Positions 16,401 to 22,275 of a stretch of DNA of 64,000 nucleotides are shown here, in pieces (position 1 is the stretch's first letter; every line of letters begins with the position of its first letter). Origin of the DNA: Arthrobacter sp. (lineage in GTDB: Bacteria > Actinomycetota > Actinomycetes > Actinomycetales > Micrococcaceae); assembly GCA_023264815.1 (NCBI GenBank), contig JAHFUZ010000009.1, positions 62,001-126,000 on the forward strand, written 5' to 3'. Made by a program: the position numbers and the translations under genes. The notes under the pieces are model-generated. The model did not search any database and was not told the origin of the DNA. It worked only from the letters and a program-made list of their open reading frames with translations.

Positions 16401-16862
16401 GGCGAGGTGGCCGGCGTCGAAAGCTAACGACGGCGGCAGCTGGCTGCCGTTTTTCGCATAGTTCCGTGCGAGCCAGTAGCAGACGTGGTGGAGCTCTTTG
16501 AGGACAAGTTCCGCGCCCTGGATGGTGGGGTTGACCGGGTTGTGGACCGCGTTGTTTCCGGCTTTGCGGATGATGGTGAGCTTGCTGCCGATGGTGCCGC
16601 CGACGAGGTTCTTGAACGCGGGTTCGTTCAGGAGGGCGTTGAGGTCGTCCTTATAGGGAAGCGCCAGGACCGGCTCCACCTTGTACAGCCACTCAACCAG
16701 GCGTTCGGCGGTGTACCTTGCGTAGAACATGGAAGCGCGGGGATCAACCCGGGCGAACTGCTCGGCGCGCCGTGCATGCGGTGCCAGGTCTGGCCAGTCC
16801 GCCAGCATGAACCCGAAATTGCTGTTGTCTGCCCCCACGCAGATGTCTCCGATCCTGATCAA
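13440..16862 (-). CDS. hsdR: Type I restriction enzyme, R (translocase/nuclease) subunit
   Basis: The frame gives 1140 residues from TTG 16862. GTG 16838 has a CGGAG ribosome site and gives a more usual N-terminus (VGADNSNFGFMLADWP), so it is the preferred start (1132 aa). In order: an N-terminal DUF4145-like helical domain, a coiled-coil linker (about 165-215), a PD-(D/E)xK nuclease site ending VVEAKRTTK (about 280), a superfamily 2 helicase with Walker A ATGTGKTRT (about 397) and DEAH box VDEAHRS (about 497), and a C-terminal HsdR domain. It cuts unmethylated DNA after translocation with HsdM and HsdS. It is separated from hsdMS by Mrr and a toxin-antitoxin pair. Confidence 0.94.
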   Translation of the reverse strand: MIRIGDICVGADNSNFGFMLADWPDLAPHARRAEQFARVDPRASMFYARYTAERLVEWLYKVEPVLALPYKDDLNALLNEPAFKNLVGGTIGSKLTIIRKAGNNAVHNPVNPTIQGAELVLKELHHVCYWLARNYAKNGSQLPPSLAFDAGHLAPAPKAPAPQQSPEQLQKLEAELKSKDEALAKSAAANEDLTAQLQQLQAEIADAKKQNQAVPDHHDYDEALTRSHLIDLDLHEAGWPLSNAEDREFRVDTMPTASGTLSGVGYVDYVLWGADGLPLAVVEAKRTTKDPHVGKQQAKLYADCLELRYNRRPIIYYTSGYETWIWDDTMYPERAVQGFHTRDQLQLMVNRRQTRKPLAQQQIDNTIVERPYQHNAIRAVTEAYEDQHERKALVVMATGTGKTRTVVALTKLLQEANWAKRVLFLADRVALVKQAANAFKTHLPGSGPVILGSGEEADSRIHVATYPAMMNLINHTEGSLGQRRFGIGHYDLIIVDEAHRSIYQKYKAIFEYFDSLLIGLTATPQSEVDRNTYSLFGIEDNVPTFAYELNEAIEASYLVPPRVVPVPLKFPYEGIAYDDLPQHEKEQWDDLDWNEDGEIPETVDPAVVNSWLFNTDTVDKALEVLMTRGHKVAGGDRLGKTIIFAKNNRHAEFIERRFDKNYPHLKGHFARVVTYQVNYAQTLIDEFSRRDGNPHIAISVDMLDTGIDVPEAVNLVFFKMVRSKTKFWQMVGRGTRLCRDLFGPGEDKKDFFIFDLCRNAEYFNAGMPGNEGSLGKSLAESTFATRVQLLRTTADLAWDSGAPFVVELRESLRHTVGRLPLDNFLVKPARKWVDRFTEPTAWESLAGDDFDALETDIARLASIGALPDTEEAKRFDYLLLQTELAALQGKPLGPLRKKVQAVAAALQDQPNVPAIAAQLPLIEAILDDAEWESVSAEWLEDIRLRLRELVHLIERRKRNVVYTNFQDELGELDEVELIGATNGHIDLARYRDKIRLYLAAHQDHATIQRLRRNKQLTALDLSELERILLESGLGSREDLDRAATEGLGLYVRSLVGLDRDAVEEALAEFVAGTTLTAQQLDFLQVLTSHLVENGKVAPAALFDSPYNELAPSGPDILFGDDRVVKLFGILRSIEDRARVG

Positions 16863-16926
16863 CGATGTTCTGTGGAACAGTCAACCATGCCGGTGCGACA
16901 GTTTGGCCGCTATCCGGCGGTGGACG

Positions 16927-17028
16927 CTACCATCTGACCGCGCCGGACTCACGGTCACGGACGGCAATTTCAAAACCCAGGGCTTGGAAGACATCCATGA
17001 ACTTTGCGGTCTCCACTGTCGGTTTACA
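16927..17028 (-). pseudogene. 3' remnant of a HipB-like XRE regulator
   Basis: The minus strand reads KPTVETAKFMDVFQALGFE, then IAVRDRESGAVRW and a stop at 16927-16929. This aligns in register with the C-terminal end of XRE/HipB antitoxins, for example the hipB in this window (GKPSVQLDSLTAVLETLGLE, then LRLATRTS). No HTH or start codon precedes it: upstream the frame runs into a hairpin at 17043-17078 and the higA stop. It is most simply a truncated relic of a further antitoxin gene between higA and hsdR. Confidence 0.55.
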
Positions 17029-17042
17029 TGTCGGCTCCTGTT

Positions 17043-17078
17043 GGCGTACGGCGACTTTTTCAAAAGTTGCCGTACGCC
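17043..17078. terminator. Hairpin after higA
   Basis: The inverted repeat has 17-bp arms (17043-17059 with 17062-17078) and one mismatch around a 2-nt loop; the outer part is GGCGTACGGC and the inner part ends in TTTT/AAAA. It begins 4 bp after the higA stop on the minus strand. It probably ends higBA transcription before the separate hsdR gene. There is no external T-run. Confidence 0.65.
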
Positions 17079-17082
17079 GACT

Positions 17083-18183
17083 TTACGGGCTCGGAGTCGG
17101 CGGCACATATTGATCAACGGCCACGATATCCCTGTACAGCTGATTTCCTTGCTGATATGTCCAATGCCCGTCGTGCTGAAGGCGACCGACTACCAGGCCA
17201 GGGGCGATGCCCAGTTCTCGGGCGAACTTCTGCGCGTCCGCCGGGCTCTTGAGAGAACCAAGGCGTGCGGCGTCGCGCTGGGAAATGATGCAGGTCCGGG
17301 CAAAGGCGTCGGCGGCAATCTCCCGGGGGTCCTCTTTCGACTCGGCGGGACCCTGAAGGAGGAGATCGTCGTGGCTGTCGTTCAGGACGTGGTGGATCTC
17401 GTGCATAAGGCTAAACCAAAATTGCGAGTCGTTCCTGCCCCTGAGGGACAGCTGTATGCGCGGGCGACCATCTACCCACCGGGTAGCTCCGTGTGCCCGG
17501 CAGCCCGGAATCTCGGGAACGTAGAGGAGTTCGACGCCGGCGGCCGCAAGCTTCTCGCCCAATTGCTTGCGGTAATCGTCTGGCGCCAGCCTACTCAGGC
17601 TTGGCAATTCAGGAGCGATGCCAGTGAGCTTCTGCGCGTCATACCGTGGAAATTCTCTGGACTGGCGGCGGGATTCGATCTCACCAATACGCAACCATGT
17701 GGCCACTGCTGGCCAGCTCACATCGTGGGCGAGCTGCTGCCTGAATGCCGCGGCTGGAGCGGCGAATCTCGACTCGAGTGCCTTCCAGCTGCCAACTTCG
17801 AAGAATGCCAAGACTTCCCAGACCAGTCGCCCGGGCTCCCGTAGGGTGCCCTTGATGAAACCTTGCTTGCGAAGGAAAGTCGTTACCATCGGAGGCAGTT
17901 CCGAAGCGTGCGGCGCCAGTTGCTCCTCGAGTGCCAGTCGTGCCGCGTCGGCCCGGAATACTGCCTCGGCGTTGAGCCAGAACTTGATGGAGTAGCCAGT
18001 CACCAGGGAGAGCTTAGCGGCGACTTCGGGGGAGAGTGTGGCGCTCCCACTCAGCAGCTCATTGATGTGCTTCCGACTCAGGCCAGCGGCGTCGCCGAGT
18101 TCCTGCTGCGTTTTGTTGTTGTCGTCCAGCCACTCCCGGAGGAAGGAGCCAGGGGGGACGGCGTAGTCAGTTTTGGTGGCCAT
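17083..18183 (-). CDS. higA: HigA-type XRE antitoxin fused to an ImmA/IrrE (M78) peptidase domain
   Basis: This 366-residue protein has an N-terminal HTH (about residues 8-65; TQQELGDAAGLSRKHINELLSG is the HigA/VapI-type HTH) and a C-terminal ImmA/IrrE-like domain with the zinc-protease motif HEIHHVLND (about 262-270) and a downstream EIAADAFAR Glu helix. HigA antitoxins of this long form occur downstream of HigB toxins. The peptidase half may control antitoxin or repressor stability, which is inference. It is 14 bp downstream of higB. Base composition is lower in GC than the flanking housekeeping genes, consistent with transfer with the restriction island. Confidence 0.87.
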   Translation of the reverse strand: MATKTDYAVPPGSFLREWLDDNNKTQQELGDAAGLSRKHINELLSGSATLSPEVAAKLSLVTGYSIKFWLNAEAVFRADAARLALEEQLAPHASELPPMVTTFLRKQGFIKGTLREPGRLVWEVLAFFEVGSWKALESRFAAPAAAFRQQLAHDVSWPAVATWLRIGEIESRRQSREFPRYDAQKLTGIAPELPSLSRLAPDDYRKQLGEKLAAAGVELLYVPEIPGCRAHGATRWVDGRPRIQLSLRGRNDSQFWFSLMHEIHHVLNDSHDDLLLQGPAESKEDPREIAADAFARTCIISQRDAARLGSLKSPADAQKFARELGIAPGLVVGRLQHDGHWTYQQGNQLYRDIVAVDQYVPPTPSP

Positions 18184-18197
18184 GGTTTCCTCTCTTC

Positions 18198-18503
18198 CTA
18201 GTGGTAGTCACCAATTTTCTCGACGATGACTGCTGTAACTTCTGCTGCGGCACTATCCGTGCCCGGCGTGATGAGCATTCTGAAATTGCCCGAGACCTCG
18301 CCGGCCCACATCGGAGCTAGGTTTCCGGTCAGGGGGTGCCAGTGGCCCGGGCCGTCCCGTAGTTCTTCGAGAGTGTCTGCGATCTCTAGTTCCTTCAGGC
18401 GCATCTTGATTTTTGGCACCCACTGCGTTGAGTAATTCTTCTTTAGTTCACGGTCTGAGGTGAGAGTTTTTTCGAGCTTGCCACTTGAGAAGCTGATATC
18501 CAT
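18198..18503 (-). CDS. higB: HigB/RelE-superfamily toxin
   Basis: This 101-residue protein is of the plasmid maintenance killer type: MDISFSSGKLEKTLTSDREL at the N-terminus (the K-L-E-K...L pattern of HigB), the core LRDGPGHWHPLTGNLAPMWAGEVSGNFRMLI, and a C-terminal VEKIGDYH strand with the catalytic-type His/Tyr end. HigB toxins cleave ribosome-bound mRNA. The toxin-first order and the XRE antitoxin 14 bp downstream match higBA. Expression is probably autorepressed through the palindrome just upstream. Confidence 0.87.
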   Translation of the reverse strand: MDISFSSGKLEKTLTSDRELKKNYSTQWVPKIKMRLKELEIADTLEELRDGPGHWHPLTGNLAPMWAGEVSGNFRMLITPGTDSAAAEVTAVIVEKIGDYH

Positions 18504-18646
18504 ATCATGTAACCGATCTGGTTACAGTGTACAGCTCGCGACGGACAAAGCCACTACGAGAATCTTGGCCATGTTTCATTCCTGGTCCCCTATCCAGTTA
18601 ATCCAGTGTTCACGTCGCACGCACCCGTGGCAGACGGAGGTCACAC
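18504..18646. other. Spacer between mrr and higB
   Basis: This 143-bp spacer contains the higBA palindrome and a plausible minus-strand -10 TACACT just upstream of it. No gene or terminator is evident. Confidence 0.4.
18508..18526. promoter_or_regulatory. higBA operator palindrome
   Basis: The perfect inverted repeat TGTAACCGATCTGGTTACA has 7-bp arms around 5 bp and is centred 14 bp upstream of the higB ATG on the minus strand. Its position between the promoter and the toxin start is typical for HigA autorepression. Confidence 0.65.
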
Positions 18647-19579
18647 CTACTCGAAGAAGTCCTCGTCCAGTTCGACCACGTCGTAGGTCTGCTTCACCTG
18701 CACGCCCACGCGGTACTTGATCATGAGGCTGACCAACCGCGCGGCATCGATCAGGATGATGCGGGATGGCACGTTCTCTGCGTACTGCCTTGCTCCCGAA
18801 GTGAAGGTGCTGGTGGTGATGAAGACTCCCCGGGAGGCCCCGACGCCGTGCAGCGCACCAACAAAGGCCTGGATGGTTTCGCGGCCCACGTTGTTGCCGT
18901 CCGCGTACCGCTTGGCCTGCACGTAGATCCTGTCGAGGCCCAGTGCATCCTGGTCGATCACGCCGTCAACGCCGCCATCCCCTGACCCGCCGATGCGGCG
19001 GCCGCGCTGTTCCGCGCCCCCGTAACCCATCTTGAGGAGCAGATCGACGACGGCCTGCTCGAAGAATGCCGGGTCGCTGTCCCTCAGGCGCTGGACCAGT
19101 TCGGCGCCCACCTCGGAAGCGATCCTGTTGATGCCGTCTTCGATCTGCTCGGACGGGGAGACTGTTGCTTCCGTGATTTCAGTTGCTTCGATATTCGTGA
19201 ATGGCTCCGCCGTCCGACGCGACGGCTGGTGATTCCTGTATGCCTCGATGGAATCAAGATCGCGGCGGTTCAGGCCCTGTGGAAAGCGGGTCAGCAGATC
19301 CCGGCCAACAGCCGTGATCTCGAAGGTGGCGCGGACTGGCCGTTGGATGGCTGTAGCCGTAGTCAGGTCAGACATTGCCCAGCCCACACGGTTCTCGACC
19401 TTAGGCTGCCCGGAGTTCAACAGCACCGCGCGCTGCTCATCCGTCATGCCCACCACGTCCAACACGGCACTGATGAGTTCATGCCGTTTTCGCGCGATGC
19501 CGTCGGAAAGAACTTTGAGGACCGGAATCATGAAGTCCTGCCATGGCGGGATTCCGTCCTGCGCGGCGGATTCAGTCAT
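18647..19579 (-). CDS. mrr: Mrr-type restriction endonuclease
   Basis: This 310-residue protein has an Mrr N-terminal winged domain (about residues 10-100, PPWQDFMIPVLKVLSDG... with helical DNA-binding features) and a C-terminal Mrr catalytic domain (about 170-300). The PD-(D/E)xK-type site is GGSGDGGVDGVIDQD followed by YVQAKRY (Asp and Gln-x-Lys). Mrr enzymes restrict methylated DNA. The start codon overlaps the hsdS stop (TGATG), so it is translated with hsdM and hsdS. A nuclease targeting modified DNA inside a methylating type I operon must spare the host HsdM pattern. Confidence 0.9.
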   Translation of the reverse strand: MTESAAQDGIPPWQDFMIPVLKVLSDGIARKRHELISAVLDVVGMTDEQRAVLLNSGQPKVENRVGWAMSDLTTATAIQRPVRATFEITAVGRDLLTRFPQGLNRRDLDSIEAYRNHQPSRRTAEPFTNIEATEITEATVSPSEQIEDGINRIASEVGAELVQRLRDSDPAFFEQAVVDLLLKMGYGGAEQRGRRIGGSGDGGVDGVIDQDALGLDRIYVQAKRYADGNNVGRETIQAFVGALHGVGASRGVFITTSTFTSGARQYAENVPSRIILIDAARLVSLMIKYRVGVQVKQTYDVVELDEDFFE

Positions 19580-20727
19580 CAGAGCTCTCCTTTGAACGCG
19601 CGATGTTGGAGCGACGCGAATAGTGCGTCGAGTTCGGCTAGGTGCTTGCGGTGGGATTCCTTCAAGCGTTCGACGGCGGCAACGCGGGTTGCGAAGGTCT
19701 GTTGGAGTTCGAGGGGCGTTTCAATAGCATCAATTGCCGCAAGTGTTGATTTGCTGACCATTCCCGTCATGCCGCCAGTACTTGCGGCTTGAACTGACCG
19801 TTTGATTCCTAGCAGGAGCCCGTACCAGTAGTACGTAGGCCCTTCATTGGGAGTGAATGCGTTGATTTGCTGGTTGAACGCGACCCGCCGATCGGCGATG
19901 GCTACGTTCCCAATGACATTGGGGCTTCCTGCGATGCACGTCATCAAGACTGAACCGGGCTCCACGATTCTCCCTTTCGCCGCGCCGGTTTCGGACAACC
20001 CTTCCGAAGCTGGACTGAGGGTAGCTCTCGGAATGTTTATGTTGTCGGTCTTGATCCACTCAATGAAGTCCCCGAAGTTGGAATCCACTGCGCGCGACGG
20101 AGTATTTCCGGTGGTAATCCGGCCAAGTTGGTCGAGCCTCACGGTTCTCCAATTCCGATCGTTCCGAATTGGATCACCGAACATGGAGTGGAAGATCGAC
20201 TGGGTGAGGATTTCGAGTTGGGCGAGGGCTTGGCGGCGCTTGGTGCGGAGCTCGTCGGCCTTGTCCAGGATCGCCGCAATCCGCCGTTGCTCGTTGAGGG
20301 GTGGAAGAACCAGTGGGAGGCGCAGAAAGATTTCTTCTTTGACGCGTTGCCTGTTGGTGGCACCGAAGCTGAGCCGTCTAATTCCGTCAATGAACGTTGT
20401 CGTCGTCACGAAGCTTAGTAGATAACGAGGATCAACAAGCGACGTGTCAATGTCGAAAACTGGAAAATCCTTGGAAACGACTGCACCATCTAGCTCGCTC
20501 GGCACGATGGCAAAGGCGCCATTCCTTGCGTCGATGCGAGAGTAGATGAACTGCCCGGCATTTACGCGATATCCGCTGAATGCCTGTGGCGTCTTGCCTT
20601 CGCCTACTTTCCTTCTTACTGCCCCGTTTCCATTGAGTCGGAGCGTCACGAAAGTTTCTGATTCGGGGTTTGAGATGCGCTCTGAGGCCGTGTGCTGCGA
20701 AAGTACGTCGCCAAAGGCCGAGTTCAC
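19579..20727 (-). CDS. hsdS: Type I restriction-modification specificity subunit
   Basis: This 382-residue protein has two target-recognition domains separated and followed by conserved helical spacers: LPPLNEQRRIAAILDKADELRTKRRQALAQLE (about residues 140-170) and a C-terminal coiled region ending in LDALFASLQHRAFKGEL. HsdS selects the bipartite DNA target for HsdM and HsdR. It begins at a GTG overlapping the hsdM stop (GTGA). GC content and codon use are visibly lower than in flanking genes, normal for horizontally exchanged specificity genes. Confidence 0.92.
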   Translation of the reverse strand: MNSAFGDVLSQHTASERISNPESETFVTLRLNGNGAVRRKVGEGKTPQAFSGYRVNAGQFIYSRIDARNGAFAIVPSELDGAVVSKDFPVFDIDTSLVDPRYLLSFVTTTTFIDGIRRLSFGATNRQRVKEEIFLRLPLVLPPLNEQRRIAAILDKADELRTKRRQALAQLEILTQSIFHSMFGDPIRNDRNWRTVRLDQLGRITTGNTPSRAVDSNFGDFIEWIKTDNINIPRATLSPASEGLSETGAAKGRIVEPGSVLMTCIAGSPNVIGNVAIADRRVAFNQQINAFTPNEGPTYYWYGLLLGIKRSVQAASTGGMTGMVSKSTLAAIDAIETPLELQQTFATRVAAVERLKESHRKHLAELDALFASLQHRAFKGEL

Positions 20728-22253
20728 TTCAGCAGCTCCCGCAGTTCTGCCATGCCCTCAGTGATCTCCGCTTCGAGCTGATCCAGCGCAGCCAGAATTT
20801 CCGCCGGCTCGGCGTGCTCGACGTCTTCGTGCTCGATCTCCTTGTACCGGTTCAGCGACAGGTCGTAGTCGTTCTCCGCGATCTCTGAAAGCGGCACACA
20901 GAACGACTGTTCCGTCCGCGCCCTGGTGAGTTCCGCCGTCGTGCGTTCATTCCAGCGGGTGAGGACATCGGGGAGGTCGGAGGTGCCGAGCGGTGTGCGC
21001 TTGTCATCGAGGCTGAAGCCGTCCGACTTGACGTCGTAGAACCAGACGTTGTCCGTGCCGCCGGAGTTGGTCTTGGTGAAGAACAGGATGGCCGTGGACA
21101 CCCCGGCATAAGGCTTGAAGACGCCTGAAGGGAGTTTCACCACGGCATCGAGCTTGTGGTCCTCCACGAGCATTTTCCGCAGTTCCTTATGGGCCTTGGT
21201 GGACCCGAACAGGACGCCGTCCGGGACGATCACAGCCGCCCGGCCGCCCGGCTTGAGCAGCTTGATAAACAGCGCCAGGAAGAGCAGTTCGGTCTTCTTG
21301 GTTTTGACGACGGTCAGGAGGTCCTTGGCCACGTTGTCGTAATCCAGGCTGCCGGCGAACGGCGGGTTGGCGAGGATGACGTTGTACTTTTCCTCCTCGG
21401 ATTCGTGGAGGTTCGCCAGGGAGTCGCGGTAGGAGATGTCCGGGTTCTCCACGCCGTGCAGCAGCATGTTCATGGAGCCGATCCGGAGCATGGTGGAATC
21501 GAAGTCGAAGCCGTGGAACTGGTGGTTGTGGAAGAACTTGCCGGTCTCGTCGTTGGTGAGCAGGTTGGTGTTCTGCTTCCGCAGATACTCGCCGGCCTGG
21601 ACCAGGAAGCCGCACGTGCCGGAGGCGGGATCGCAGATTGCTTCCAGCGGTTTGGGCGCGGTCATCGCCACCATGAGGTCGATGATGTGGCGCGGCGTCC
21701 GGAACTGCCCGTTGGTGCCGGCAGAAGCGAGCTTGGAGAGCATGTACTCGTAGAGGTCGCCCTTGGTGTCCTTGCCGTCCATGTTCATGCTGTCCACGAT
21801 GTCCACCACCTGCTTCAGGACGCCCGCGTTGGGGATCTTGAACTGCGCATCCTTCATGTGGTGGCTGTACGTGGAGTCCTCGCCGTTGGCCAGCTTGGGG
21901 AGTTCGTTCCGGAGGAACGGGAAGATGCTCTGGGAGAAGACCGTGAACATCTCTGACTGGGAGAAATCCTTGAACCTGGACCAGCGCAGGTCGGCATAGG
22001 GACGGCCCATCGGATCCAGCCCGGCAGGGAACACGGCGTTCTGCAGGGGCTGTCCCAAGAGGTTGGCCCGCTTCTCCTCGCGCGTGTGGTTCTCGTCCAG
22101 GCGCTTGAGGAAGAGGAGGTACGTGATCTGTTCGATAACTTCCAGCGGGTTGGAGATGCCGCCGCTCCAGAACGTATTCCAGACCTTGTCTACTTGGGAC
22201 TTGATTTCACCTGTGATCACCCCAGTGAGTTTAGTGCCTGGGTGTGACATCAC
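20724..22253 (-). CDS. hsdM: Type I restriction-modification DNA methyltransferase subunit
   Basis: This 509-residue N6-adenine methyltransferase has an N-terminal HsdM helical domain (about 10-150). The AdoMet-binding motif I region is DPASGTCGFLVQAGEYL (about 205-221) and the catalytic motif IV is ILANPPFAGSLDY (about 292-304; NPPF). It methylates the target set by HsdS. It is the first gene of the hsdM-hsdS-mrr operon on the minus strand. Only 22 bp separate its start from the convergently ordered end of the upstream deacetylase gene, so its promoter must lie in that gene's 3' end or be shared with it. Confidence 0.94.
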   Translation of the reverse strand: MMSHPGTKLTGVITGEIKSQVDKVWNTFWSGGISNPLEVIEQITYLLFLKRLDENHTREEKRANLLGQPLQNAVFPAGLDPMGRPYADLRWSRFKDFSQSEMFTVFSQSIFPFLRNELPKLANGEDSTYSHHMKDAQFKIPNAGVLKQVVDIVDSMNMDGKDTKGDLYEYMLSKLASAGTNGQFRTPRHIIDLMVAMTAPKPLEAICDPASGTCGFLVQAGEYLRKQNTNLLTNDETGKFFHNHQFHGFDFDSTMLRIGSMNMLLHGVENPDISYRDSLANLHESEEEKYNVILANPPFAGSLDYDNVAKDLLTVVKTKKTELLFLALFIKLLKPGGRAAVIVPDGVLFGSTKAHKELRKMLVEDHKLDAVVKLPSGVFKPYAGVSTAILFFTKTNSGGTDNVWFYDVKSDGFSLDDKRTPLGTSDLPDVLTRWNERTTAELTRARTEQSFCVPLSEIAENDYDLSLNRYKEIEHEDVEHAEPAEILAALDQLEAEITEGMAELRELLK

Positions 22254-22275
22254 CGCCGTGCCTCACCACTGCCCG

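Noticed and set aside
17043..17078. Perfect-looking hairpin considered as an attachment site or mobile-element end
   Set aside because: There is no integrase, target duplication or second copy. Its position right after the higA stop fits a terminator better.
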